Below, in pieces: positions 15,261 through 22,691 of a DNA stretch of 22,691 nucleotides. The stretch lies in assembly GCA_900320035.1 (NCBI GenBank), contig ONQU01000097.1, positions 1 through 22,691 on the forward strand, in the 5' to 3' direction. A model generated the notes under the pieces. The model had not been told where the DNA came from. It made no database searches and worked only from the letters and a program-made list of their open reading frames with translations. Origin of the DNA: an uncultured Rhodospirillaceae bacterium (GTDB lineage Bacteria; Pseudomonadota; Alphaproteobacteria; RF32; CAG-239). The translations under genes were made by a program, and so were the position numbers. Within the stretch, counting starts at the first letter, position 1. Each line of letters opens with the position of its first letter.

Positions 15261-16298
15261 ATGCGATTTTTAGCAATTTTTTTGATGTGTTTGACATTTT
15301 GGACGACCGATGGACAAGCCAAAATGGATTTTGCGGCGGAAGTAAATGTAGATGTTACGGCTGAAGATGCGGTGCAAGCTAAAGAACAAGCTATGCGTCA
15401 GGCACAGCGTGAGGCCTTTATAGAGGTTGTTAGTAAATTAACTGATGCTGAAAATGTGGTTAAGTTGCAGGAGTTGAGCGATGATGAGATTGTCCATTTT
15501 GTGCGTTCGGTTGGTGTTGGTGATGAAAAAACCGGCGGCAATAAGTATGTGGCGGTTTTGACTGTACAGCTTGATGAGGCTCTTTTACGCGATTATCTGG
15601 CGGAAAATGATATGATTGAAGCCGAAACTGCAGAGTTGTTGGTCGTTCCGGTTTTTAAACCGGTAGAAAGTTATAATCCGCTCTTATGGGAAAGTGATAA
15701 TTTATGGCGGCAGAGTTGGTTTGCTAAAGGCATAATTAAATTTGGTACCATGCAAATACGCACAGTTGGCGAGCGTTTTCGTGATGTTAATAATTTGAAT
15801 GCCGATACTGCTTTATATATGGATTCAAAGCTTTATGAGACTTTAAGTGAGCGTAATGGTTCAGATAAAATTTATGTGGTTTATGCGCAGACAATGTCAA
15901 ATGGCGATTTAAAAATCGTTGTTAAAAATATAAAAAACAAAGAAGAAGATAGTTTTACCGTTTATAATGACGGGAGTGACAATATATTTGATAAAGCCAT
16001 TGAAAAAAGCGTGATGTTCATCTCTAATATGGAGCGTAATGCGAGATATAATGAACGTCCGACGGCAGCCGGAACTATCAATGCGGTTTATATGTATGAA
16101 AATATGAAAGATTGGCTCGGAAAAAGCACGGCGATGGATGCATTGCCGATGGTTGAGGGAATTGACACCAAAAGTTTTGGTGGCGGTAAAGTTAATTTTA
16201 CGATTCGTTATACCGGAGCTTTGGATGATTTATGGCAAGCACTTCAGGAGCTTGGTTTAAGCCATGAAGCAATCGATAATTACTTTATTATAAGGTAA
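15261..16298 (+). CDS. DUF2066 family exported protein
   Basis: This is a 345-residue protein with a signal peptide (1-20, cleavage after GQA). The start of the mature part has the repetitive helical run AEDAVQAKEQAMRQAQREAF (34-53), then VLTVQLDEALLRDYLAE and LLVVPVF (about 96-132). The paired pattern (AVQAKEQAM-QAQREAF early, LLVVPVF with an LLWESDNLWRQSW segment later) is what I recall for DUF2066 proteins, whose function is unknown. In alphaproteobacteria a DUF2066 gene often precedes the AI-2E/PerM permease and the replication regulator hda. Here the permease follows after seven bases, but hda does not; the next gene is convergent holA. The protein is probably periplasmic. Confidence 0.78.
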   Translation: MRFLAIFLMCLTFWTTDGQAKMDFAAEVNVDVTAEDAVQAKEQAMRQAQREAFIEVVSKLTDAENVVKLQELSDDEIVHFVRSVGVGDEKTGGNKYVAVLTVQLDEALLRDYLAENDMIEAETAELLVVPVFKPVESYNPLLWESDNLWRQSWFAKGIIKFGTMQIRTVGERFRDVNNLNADTALYMDSKLYETLSERNGSDKIYVVYAQTMSNGDLKIVVKNIKNKEEDSFTVYNDGSDNIFDKAIEKSVMFISNMERNARYNERPTAAGTINAVYMYENMKDWLGKSTAMDALPMVEGIDTKSFGGGKVNFTIRYTGALDDLWQALQELGLSHEAIDNYFIIR

Positions 16299-16305
16299 AA
16301 AAATA

Positions 16306-17376
16306 ATGAGCACAAAAGAAGTAGGATTACAACGCTATATTTTAATTTTTGCCGTGCTAATTATTGTCGGCTTTCTACTATATATTCTACGTTCGGTTTT
16401 ATTGCCTTTTATTGTCGGTATAGCTATTGCTTATTTTCTGGATCCTTTGGTTAGCCGTTTGGCCGGAAAACATAAAATTTCACGCAATAGCGCCACGATT
16501 GTGGTTATGGGACTGTTTCTGCTTATCTTGTTGCCATTGATTGTGCTGTTAGGTAGTGCGGCAATTTCTCAAGTTGGGCAGTTTTTAGCCAATATGCCGC
16601 AACATTTAAGCGGATTCGGCCAAAAAATGCAACAGTGGATTCATCAGTTACAAGTCTATTTACCAATGCTTTCTTTTGAAAACATTGAATCCGCTTTACA
16701 GGAAAACTTTGGCGATTCGTTTAAGCCTGTATTAAAATTAGTGCGCGGCGTTGCCTCCAACGGTTTTGCTCTGATTAATGTGTTATCTCTGCTTCTGATT
16801 TCGCCGGTGGTGGCATTTTATATGTTACGCGATTGGCCGGATTTTACCGATAAATTATTTGCTTTAGTGCCACAAAAACACAAAAAAACGGTTGCTGATG
16901 GGGTTAAACAGGTTAATCGCATTATTGCCGGTTATTTGCGAGGCCAAGTTTTAGTTTGTTTAACTCTCGGTAGTTTCTATTCTTTTGGTTTGTGGCTGGT
17001 TGGACTGGAACTTGGCCTAATGGTTGGTTTTTTAGCCGGTTTGATTTCATTCATTCCGTATGTTGGTTCAATCTCCGGATTTTTGATGGCAATGGTATTA
17101 GTTATCACGCAATACGGCACGCTACCGAAAATTATTGCGGTGATAGCGGTTTTTGCTATCGGACAATTTTTAGAGGGTAATTTTTTAACCCCGAAGTTGG
17201 TTGGTGAAAACATCGGATTACATCCGGTTTGGGTGATGTTCGCTTTACTTGCCGGCGGTGTACTCCTCGGGTTATTGGGAATGATTATTGCCGTACCGGT
17301 CGCCGCATGCCTTGGTGTTTTCTTGCGTTATTTAATAAAAAATTATAAAAAGAGCCCGCTATACTTGGAGTATTAA
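16306..17376 (+). CDS. AI-2E family transporter (PerM-like)
   Basis: This is a 356-residue inner-membrane protein. Hydrophobic segments lie near 10-29, 30-46, 63-90, 152-174, 211-232, 236-262, 273-290 and 304-345. The family pattern is clear: FIVGIAIAYFLDPLV near the N-terminus, the amphipathic region with PVVAFYMLRDW (167-177), SFIPYVGSISG (248-258), FLEGNFLTPKLVG (288-300) and LHPVWVMFALLAGG (305-318). Members include exporters of autoinducer-2 and Na+/H+ antiporters, so the substrate cannot be stated. It is translated from an AAGG that overlaps the stop of the DUF2066 gene. The holA stop lies two bases past its own stop, on the other strand. Confidence 0.92.
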   Translation: MSTKEVGLQRYILIFAVLIIVGFLLYILRSVLLPFIVGIAIAYFLDPLVSRLAGKHKISRNSATIVVMGLFLLILLPLIVLLGSAAISQVGQFLANMPQHLSGFGQKMQQWIHQLQVYLPMLSFENIESALQENFGDSFKPVLKLVRGVASNGFALINVLSLLLISPVVAFYMLRDWPDFTDKLFALVPQKHKKTVADGVKQVNRIIAGYLRGQVLVCLTLGSFYSFGLWLVGLELGLMVGFLAGLISFIPYVGSISGFLMAMVLVITQYGTLPKIIAVIAVFAIGQFLEGNFLTPKLVGENIGLHPVWVMFALLAGGVLLGLLGMIIAVPVAACLGVFLRYLIKNYKKSPLYLEY

Positions 17377-17378
17377 TC

Positions 17379-18413
17379 TTAATTTTTTTGGCGAAGTCTA
17401 TTGGCAGCATCACTAAGACGCAGAACAAAATATGCGGCGCATTGCTCGGCCGGAAGGCCGGTTGATTTACAATCTTTTTCAGCATCATACAGAGCTTTCA
17501 TAATACGTAACAAACGTTCTTTGTTCCATATCTGCAATTGTCGTTTAAAAGATGCTTTACGATAAAACATTAATGGTGGGCGTAAAGAAGATATTGCTTC
17601 ATCAATTGTCCTACCATTTTCAGTTTGCGCAACACAATCAAGCAACTTACCATAGTGATAAGCAATTTGCCGAATAAGTGTTGCCGGTTCTTGCCCTTCT
17701 TTTAATAGTCGTGCAAACATATCACAAGCCTTGCGTGTGGCACCATCTGCTACAAAATAGCATAAATCTTCAATATTGGCACCGGCAACATCACTAACGG
17801 CAGCTTGAACATCTTGTGCGGTAATATCCTGTCGATTTCCCATATATACGGCTAATTTATCAATTTCGCTTTGGCTGAGTTTGCGATCGGGCGATAAACG
17901 TGAGCACAAAAGTTGCAAGGTTGGCACATCAATGTTGAGGCCTTTTTCTCTCAACATACTTTGTGCCACCATCCCCAAATCTTCTTCTCGATCATCATAA
18001 CAACCGCAGATAATTACATCTTCTCTGTCTTTAGACCAGGTAATCAATGGTGAACGAGTATTTAAGCTTAATGAACTCAAAATAAGTACATTTTCTGATT
18101 TTGTTTCCGGCAACATACTCTTTAAAAGCGCGGTCATATTGTTATCAGCATTTTTAACCACAATTGCACGCCGCCCCCCCATGAGCGATTGAGCGTGAAA
18201 TTCGGCATAAACTTCACCGCCATCTTTAGAAATATTATCCATATCAAGCTGAACATAATTAAAGGCATCTTGCGTGCTACCACAAACCGCTTCAGTGCAC
18301 TTTTTTTGCAAATCAATAATTGCTCCCTCATTAGTGCCGAACAATACAATGCACTTAATGTTTGTGCCAAGGTTTCTAAGTGTATTTTCCAGCTGATTTT
18401 GTTTAAAATTCAT
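17379..18413 (-). CDS. holA: DNA polymerase III subunit delta
   Basis: HolA is the wrench of the clamp loader that opens the beta ring. The 344-residue protein starts MNFKQNQLENTL. Its Walker A-like region is degenerate (VLFGTNEGAI, 23-32), as is usual for delta. Further matches are the GGRRAIVVKNAD segment, the ENVLILSS strand and a C-terminal helical collar domain ending in LRLSDAANRLRQ. The open frame extends to 18458, but the ATG at 18413 is chosen because it begins at the natural N-terminus and overlaps the lptE end by 11 bases rather than 56. There is no strong ribosome binding site, so translation is likely coupled to lptE. The order leuS-lptE-holA is conserved in many proteobacteria. 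Confidence 0.85.
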   Translation of the reverse strand: MNFKQNQLENTLRNLGTNIKCIVLFGTNEGAIIDLQKKCTEAVCGSTQDAFNYVQLDMDNISKDGGEVYAEFHAQSLMGGRRAIVVKNADNNMTALLKSMLPETKSENVLILSSLSLNTRSPLITWSKDREDVIICGCYDDREEDLGMVAQSMLREKGLNIDVPTLQLLCSRLSPDRKLSQSEIDKLAVYMGNRQDITAQDVQAAVSDVAGANIEDLCYFVADGATRKACDMFARLLKEGQEPATLIRQIAYHYGKLLDCVAQTENGRTIDEAISSLRPPLMFYRKASFKRQLQIWNKERLLRIMKALYDAEKDCKSTGLPAEQCAAYFVLRLSDAANRLRQKN

Positions 18414-18969
18414 CTGGATTACCGCGCTTGGTTTTGGTTGAGTGGAAATAAGCTCCAATTCTCAGCGAAATATCGTTAGCAATAATTTTAGCCCCGTCTT
18501 TTTCAATTTTCTTTTTATCCATAGAAGTTGAATACGGATTATCCAACAAGTCATAGCTGAGGAATACCCAACTGTTGCCGCTGATAAGTTTGCCTTTTTC
18601 TTTGCTCCACAATTCATAATTAACCGAATATTTCACCTTTTCGCGAGTAGCGGTAATATCATCACGCAGAGCCTGTTGCGTTACAGTTTTATCAACCGGT
18701 TGCAACTTTAAGAAATACTTGGCGCATTTTGGCGTGCCATACGGATTAAACGTATCCATCAACTCATTTTTAATCAGCTGACCGATACGGTCTGTTACCG
18801 TTTCGACCTTAATTTGTGCCATTTCGCGCACAATATCGGCATTATATTCATTATTATAATACCATAAATCTTCACCACCGGTTTTTTCCACATATAATGG
18901 TTCAAAACCGCAAGCTCCTAAACTGCACAATGCCGTTACGGCAACTATTTTTTTCCAACTATACAACAA
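18403..18969 (-). CDS. lptE: LPS assembly lipoprotein LptE
   Basis: LptE plugs and helps assemble the outer-membrane LPS translocon LptD. The 188-residue product has a signal peptide with lipobox SLGAC (Cys20), followed directly by GFEPLY, the classic start of mature LptE. The remainder has the usual alternation of short strands and helices and a Lys-rich C-terminus. The only in-frame starts are TTG codons (18969-18967 and the next codon). No ATG or GTG precedes the lipobox, and an in-frame stop lies two codons upstream. AGGA nine bases before the first TTG supports 18969. The gene overlaps the end of leuS by 11 bases and the start of holA by 11 bases. Confidence 0.87.
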   Translation of the reverse strand: MLYSWKKIVAVTALCSLGACGFEPLYVEKTGGEDLWYYNNEYNADIVREMAQIKVETVTDRIGQLIKNELMDTFNPYGTPKCAKYFLKLQPVDKTVTQQALRDDITATREKVKYSVNYELWSKEKGKLISGNSWVFLSYDLLDNPYSTSMDKKKIEKDGAKIIANDISLRIGAYFHSTKTKRGNPDEF

Positions 18970-21439
18970 TGTTCACAATCCTATTTGGTACAACAATGAT
19001 TTTTTTAATCGTTACGCCTTCCAGCTGGCGTGCGACATTTTCTAATTTTAAAGCTGCGGCTTGCGCATCTTCTTTAGAAGCCGTTTTTGCAATAGTAATC
19101 GTACCGCGCATTTTACCATTCATCTGCACGGCTAAAGTAACAGTTTCATCTTCAGCTAATTTAGCATCACCTTCCGGCCAGCTTTCAGCGACCAGAAGAT
19201 TATTATGTCCCAGACGTGCCCACATTTCTTCGGCTAAATGCGGTGTAAATGGGCATAAAAGTCTCAGCAAAGTTTCATACAACTGTGCTGGGATCTTTTC
19301 TAAGCCGCTTAAGTAATTAACATAAGTCATCAATGAAGAAACGGCTGTATTAAATTTCATCTGGTCAATACGCTCCGTTACTTCCAAGATGCATTTATGC
19401 ATAGCGCGTAAATCATCGGCCGTCGGTCTAATATCAGCGTAAACTTTCTGGAACAAGCCATATACTTTCCCAACAAAGCGATATACACCGTTCAAGCTTT
19501 CTTCCGACCACATTGCCACTTGATCAAATGGTCCGATGAACATTTCATACAAACGGAATGTATCGGCGCCGTAATTTTCAACAATATCATCCGGATTAAC
19601 CACATTGCCGCGTGATTTACTCATTTTTTCACCATTAGCGGCTAAAATCATACCATGTGATGTGCGCTTCTGATAAGGTTCCGGCATTGGAACATAACCG
19701 CAATCATATAAAAATTTATGCCAAAAGCGTGAATATAACAGGTGCAACGTCGTATGTTCCATACCGCCGTTATACCAATCGACATTCATCCAATATTTAA
19801 GCGCTTCCTTAGAGGCAAATTCTTTATCATTATGTGGATCGCAGTAACGCAAGAAGTACCATGATGAACCCGCCCAATTCGGCATCACATCAGTTTCACG
19901 CCGTGCTTTACCACCGCATTTAGGACAAGTTGTATTAACCCAATCAGTGGCATTGGCGAGTGGCGATTCACCATTATCATTCGGCCGATAATCAGGAACT
20001 TCAGGCAATGTTAATGGGAGCTGATCTTCATTAATTGGCTGCCAGCCGCAATGTTCACAATAAACCATTGGGATTGGTTCACCCCAATAGCGTTGGCGTG
20101 AAAATACCCAATCGCGCAGTTTGAAATTAACTTTTGCATGTCCGAAACCGTGTTCCTCTGCATATTTAATAGCAGCCGCCATAGCTTCTTTCTTATCCAT
20201 ACCATCCATAAATCCGGAATTAATATGCACGCCGTCTTCTTCCCAAGCTGCCTCTGAAATATCGCCGCCGGCAAGCACTTGAATAATCGGCAGATTAAAT
20301 ACCTTAGCAAAATCATAATCGCGCTGATCATGCGCCGGCACCGCCATAATAGCGCCGGTGCCGTAACCTGTCAGTACATAGTCGGAAATAAACACCGGAA
20401 TCAGCGTTCCCGTATATGGATTTTTAGCCTTTATTCCCTTTAGTTCTACGCCGGTCTTAGTGGTATCTGTCGTGCGTTGTAATTCTGACTTTTTAGCCGC
20501 TTCATCAACATAATTTTGCACTTCTGCGGCATTAGAAAATTCACCCATCAACTCTTGCACAAAATGATGCTCCGGTGCCATAACGGCATAGGTTGCACCA
20601 AAAATTGTATCCGGTCGCGTGGTATAAACCACCATTTGTTTGTTGAGCAAATTGCCGTTGTTATCGGTTAATTCAAAAGCCAGTTCCGCACCTTCAGAAC
20701 GACCAATCCAGTTGATTTGTGTTGATTTTACCCGTTCAATAAAATCCACTTTTTCCAAATCGTTAATCAAGCGGTCGGCATATTTGGTAATGGCCAACAT
20801 CCATTGTTCTTTATCTTTGCGCACCACCTGTGCACCGCAACGCTCACAACAGCCGTTCACCACTTCTTCGTTAGCCAAACCGACTTTGCATGACGGACAC
20901 CAGTTAATGGCAATTTTATCTTTATAAGCCAAACCGTGTTTGAAAAATTGGATAAACATCCATTGTGTCCATTTATAATATTCCGGATCACAAGTGTTAA
21001 AGCATCTGTCCCAATCAAAACTAAAACCGAGAGATTTTAATTGGCGGGTAAAGTTAGCAATATTTTCTTTGGTCGAAATCGCCGGATGCACACCAGTTTT
21101 AATGGCATAATTTTCCGCCGGCAAGCCAAACGCATCAAAACCCATCGGATATAAAACGTTAAAACCTTGCATCCGTTTTTTACGGGCAATAACATCGAGA
21201 GCTGTATAAGAACGCGGGTGTCCGACGTGCAAACCGGCACCGGACGGATATGGAAATTCAACCAAAGCATAAAATTTTTCTTTATTATGATCTATTTCAA
21301 CTTTATATGCTTTTTCATCTTCCCAAATTTTTTGCCATTTTTTTTCAATGGTTCTAAAATTATATCTTTCTTCATGTTGCCATTCCTGACGCCATTCTTC
21401 CCACGTTTGTTTACCATTATATCGTGCGTTTTCCGCCAT
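18959..21439 (-). CDS. leuS: Leucyl-tRNA synthetase
   Basis: This 826-residue class I synthetase charges tRNA-Leu. The HIGH box is HVGH (71-74, in PYPSGAGLHVGH) and KMSKS is at 605-609. The CP1 editing domain (about 240-430) has TTRPDTIFG (273-281) and a GTGAIMAVPAHDQRDYDF segment (360-377). Two probable zinc sites are present: Cys181, 184, 198 and 201, and Cys461, 464, 505 and 508. The ATG at 21439 follows GAGGATAAA, so the in-frame start at 21508 is rejected. About 23 residues precede the usual RYNF beginning. The sequence is of the zinc-rich type I recall from clostridia and candidate phyla; it lacks the NWDPVDxTVLANEQVIDG segment typical of alphaproteobacteria. The position upstream of lptE-holA is alphaproteobacterial, so replacement in place by transfer is suspected. 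Confidence 0.96.
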   Translation of the reverse strand: MAENARYNGKQTWEEWRQEWQHEERYNFRTIEKKWQKIWEDEKAYKVEIDHNKEKFYALVEFPYPSGAGLHVGHPRSYTALDVIARKKRMQGFNVLYPMGFDAFGLPAENYAIKTGVHPAISTKENIANFTRQLKSLGFSFDWDRCFNTCDPEYYKWTQWMFIQFFKHGLAYKDKIAINWCPSCKVGLANEEVVNGCCERCGAQVVRKDKEQWMLAITKYADRLINDLEKVDFIERVKSTQINWIGRSEGAELAFELTDNNGNLLNKQMVVYTTRPDTIFGATYAVMAPEHHFVQELMGEFSNAAEVQNYVDEAAKKSELQRTTDTTKTGVELKGIKAKNPYTGTLIPVFISDYVLTGYGTGAIMAVPAHDQRDYDFAKVFNLPIIQVLAGGDISEAAWEEDGVHINSGFMDGMDKKEAMAAAIKYAEEHGFGHAKVNFKLRDWVFSRQRYWGEPIPMVYCEHCGWQPINEDQLPLTLPEVPDYRPNDNGESPLANATDWVNTTCPKCGGKARRETDVMPNWAGSSWYFLRYCDPHNDKEFASKEALKYWMNVDWYNGGMEHTTLHLLYSRFWHKFLYDCGYVPMPEPYQKRTSHGMILAANGEKMSKSRGNVVNPDDIVENYGADTFRLYEMFIGPFDQVAMWSEESLNGVYRFVGKVYGLFQKVYADIRPTADDLRAMHKCILEVTERIDQMKFNTAVSSLMTYVNYLSGLEKIPAQLYETLLRLLCPFTPHLAEEMWARLGHNNLLVAESWPEGDAKLAEDETVTLAVQMNGKMRGTITIAKTASKEDAQAAALKLENVARQLEGVTIKKIIVVPNRIVNIVV

Positions 21440-21461
21440 TTTATCCTCTCTTTTAAAGTAT

Positions 21462-21480
21462 CTAACTTGCCTCAAGCTAG
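21462..21480 (-). promoter_or_regulatory. Hairpin in the leuS leader
   Basis: On the minus strand CTAGCTTG-AGG-CAAGTTAG (21480-21462) forms an 8-bp stem with one G-U pair and a 3-base loop. It ends 12 bases before the GAGGA ribosome binding site of leuS (21449-21445). No T run follows, so it is not a terminator. It could affect translation start or RNA stability. Confidence 0.4.
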
Positions 21481-21528
21481 CACATATTTTATTTAATTTC
21501 AATGCCATTAACGTTTATGCACATCTAG

Positions 21529-21556
21529 ATTATACGAATTTGCTCGACAAAAGCAA
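21529..21556 (-). promoter_or_regulatory. Promoter of the leuS-lptE-holA operon
   Basis: Read on the minus strand, TTGCTT (21556-21551), a 16-base spacer and a perfect TATAAT (21534-21529). Transcription would start near 21522 and leave a leader of about 83 bases containing the hairpin. It interlocks with the promoter on the other strand. Confidence 0.6.
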
Positions 21557-21572
21557 AAATATGTGTTATATT
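21544..21572 (+). promoter_or_regulatory. Promoter of the terminal unknown gene
   Basis: TCGACA (21544-21549), a 17-base spacer and TATATT (21567-21572), with TG two bases before the -10. Transcription would start near 21579, about 23 bases before the chosen ATG. Its -35 lies in the spacer of the leuS promoter and vice versa. Confidence 0.55.
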
Positions 21573-21601
21573 TAAGGCAGGTAAGCAAGATGGAGGCAGT
21601 C

Positions 21602-22594
21602 ATGGCTGATATGGATGGTGATTTCAGAAAATTTTTAGAATCATATAAGGCAACGCGTGATTTATTGGCAAAATATGACGAGGCTAAAACCGAAGATGAA
21701 AAAAATAAAATTTTATTTTCGTTGCAGAGCGAATATGGTTCAAAGTTTCTTAATTGGTCAAAGTTACCGATAGAACTTAAAGAAAAATATCAGACGACCG
21801 GAGCCCCGCAATGGGTTTTAGATATTGCAGCGGAGCGCAATAGTAACGAACTCAGAATTTTAGTGGAACACCCTGAAATCAATTCGCGTGAACAGTTTGA
21901 ACAACAAGTACGCATTGAAGAACAAAAAATAGAAGAAGCTTATAAAAAGACACGTGAAGAGTTTAAAGTTTCTGCTGCAGCTGTTGCCGTTATTGCAGCT
22001 CCGATTGTTGTGGCTGGTTATACGCAAAAAGCAGCAGAGGATTTGGCCAGCGAACGTTTATTCCGTGATGATTTATTTGCTAAAATAGGCAGACGTAAGC
22101 CGACATTCTTTGAACTTGGTATGATTATTAAAAGTCATCAGAAGACTTGGGAAATTATTCACAAGGAATGGAGAGAACACCTTCCTGAACGCTATTTGAT
22201 TCACTTATTGGCGCAATATAACCGCGGAAACATTGATGCAGGAAAATTGGTACCGCAGTTGGCCGATACGATTCAACGTATTCATACGGAAGGTCATATC
22301 GAACATCTTGACAGATATTTAAAATTCCCGTTGGTCAGAGCAAAATTACGTCACCTCAATCCGGAAAAAACGGATGAGTTATTGGAAATTATCGGGCGAC
22401 AAATTCATGGCGGAAATCGTCATCAAAAATATAATCAAGTCGGATTAAAAGAAAAATTAGATATAAACAGTAAAGAAATACCGGAAGATGTGATGGTTGT
22501 TTTGCAGAAAATCAAGGATGCACAGGAAACCAAACCTTTCGACAGATTACGTGAAAAATCACGTGTGCGTATTGCTAAAATAAATGCTAAATGA
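21602..22594 (+). CDS. Protein of unknown function with one hydrophobic segment
   Basis: I do not recognise this 330-residue protein. It has no signal peptide. Residues 1-120 are charged and helical, ending in a likely coiled-coil stretch (about 97-122, Glu/Gln/Lys rich). An Ala/Val/Ile-rich segment follows (SAAAVAVIAAPIVVAGY, 124-140) that could be a single membrane span or buried helix. The rest (141-330) is again charged and helical, with no enzymatic motif I can name. The ATG at 21602 has GGAGG five bases upstream. An ATG at 21590 and a GTG at 21563 are in frame, but the GTG lies inside the promoter. It is a single-gene unit with its own promoter and a strong terminator. Its promoter interlocks with that of leuS. 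Confidence 0.8.
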   Translation: MADMDGDFRKFLESYKATRDLLAKYDEAKTEDEKNKILFSLQSEYGSKFLNWSKLPIELKEKYQTTGAPQWVLDIAAERNSNELRILVEHPEINSREQFEQQVRIEEQKIEEAYKKTREEFKVSAAAVAVIAAPIVVAGYTQKAAEDLASERLFRDDLFAKIGRRKPTFFELGMIIKSHQKTWEIIHKEWREHLPERYLIHLLAQYNRGNIDAGKLVPQLADTIQRIHTEGHIEHLDRYLKFPLVRAKLRHLNPEKTDELLEIIGRQIHGGNRHQKYNQVGLKEKLDINSKEIPEDVMVVLQKIKDAQETKPFDRLREKSRVRIAKINAK

Positions 22595-22637
22595 ATACTT
22601 GCTAAATTTTGGCGTATTTTTAGATATATTCAAAAAC

Positions 22638-22668
22638 AAAAAACACCGATTCGAGACGGTGTTTTTTT
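22638..22668. terminator. Bidirectional Rho-independent terminator
   Basis: The stem ACACCG/CGGTGT (22643-22648 with 22657-22662, loop ATTCGAGA) is extended by five A-T pairs on each side and flanked by seven T on the plus strand and a T-rich tract on the minus strand. It lies 43 bases past the stop of the unknown gene. The symmetry suggests it also serves a convergent gene ending just beyond the right edge, of which nothing certain can be seen in the last 23 bases. Confidence 0.85.
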
Positions 22669-22691
22669 GTTGCATTATTAGGCGTAATTTA

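Noticed and set aside
18816..19316. 166-codon plus-strand frame across the lptE-leuS junction
   Set aside because: It is antisense to two certain genes and resembles no family.
21167..21496. 109-codon plus-strand frame opposite the start of leuS
   Set aside because: It is antisense to leuS, with Phe/Ile-rich shadow composition and no ribosome binding site.
21440..21508. Start of leuS at 21508
   Set aside because: There is no ribosome binding site, while the ATG at 21439 follows GAGGATAAA. The region also carries the leader hairpin.
21563..21601. GTG start at 21563 or ATG at 21590 for the last gene
   Set aside because: The GTG lies in the -10 region of the promoter. The ATG at 21590 is possible, but the ATG at 21602 has a better GGAGG at close spacing.
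1..22691. tRNA, rRNA, CRISPR array, insertion sequence or prophage
   Set aside because: I saw no transposase, integrase, phage gene, regularly spaced repeat or tRNA-like cloverleaf on reading both strands. A covariance search was not possible.

Overview
The window looks like chromosomal DNA of an AT-rich, Gram-negative alphaproteobacterium that probably lives without oxygen, perhaps a gut member of the uncultured groups with reduced genomes. The Gram-negative assignment rests on genes for lipid A (lpxA) and LPS export (lptG, lptE). The alphaproteobacterial assignment rests on the leuS-lptE-holA order, a DUF2066 gene followed by an AI-2E family permease, and an alphaproteobacterial style of guanylate kinase and LptG. 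The anaerobic inference rests on a probable rhodoquinone methyltransferase homologue (RquA) and a pta-ackA acetate pathway. I see no rRNA, tRNA, insertion sequence, prophage or CRISPR array. Genes are tightly packed and no gap exceeds 231 bases.

Layout. Positions 1-2417 hold the start of a membrane protein gene (minus strand), a lipoprotein gene with its own promoter and terminator, and a minus-strand pair made of an orphan NarL/LuxR-type response regulator and the rquA-like gene. Positions 2525-6628 hold cytidylate kinase, a protein related to aspartate-semialdehyde dehydrogenase that lacks the catalytic residues, and a large MscS-type channel whose start codon overlaps the stop of the preceding gene. 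Positions 6625-8218 (minus) hold lpxA and a short-chain dehydrogenase. Positions 8450-12483 (plus) hold a periplasmic ankyrin/coiled-coil protein, guanylate kinase, a cysteine synthase homologue, lptG and a 53-residue membrane protein. Positions 12480-15131 (minus) hold pta, ackA and a small unknown gene. Positions 15261-17376 (plus) hold the DUF2066 and AI-2E permease genes. Positions 17379-21439 (minus) hold leuS-lptE-holA, each overlapping the next. Positions 21602-22594 hold an unknown protein followed by a strong terminator.

Functionally the window mixes housekeeping (nucleotide kinases, leucyl-tRNA synthetase, DNA polymerase III delta), envelope biogenesis (LpxA, LptG, LptE) and energy metabolism (acetate formation with ATP from acetyl-CoA; a possible low-potential quinone for fumarate reduction). 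The points most worth pursuing are the ASADH-like protein without catalytic Cys and His that is translationally coupled to an MscS channel; the response regulator-rquA operon; and a leucyl-tRNA synthetase that does not look alphaproteobacterial although it sits in an alphaproteobacterial gene order. Three convergent gene pairs share or nearly share their stop codons, a sign of streamlining.
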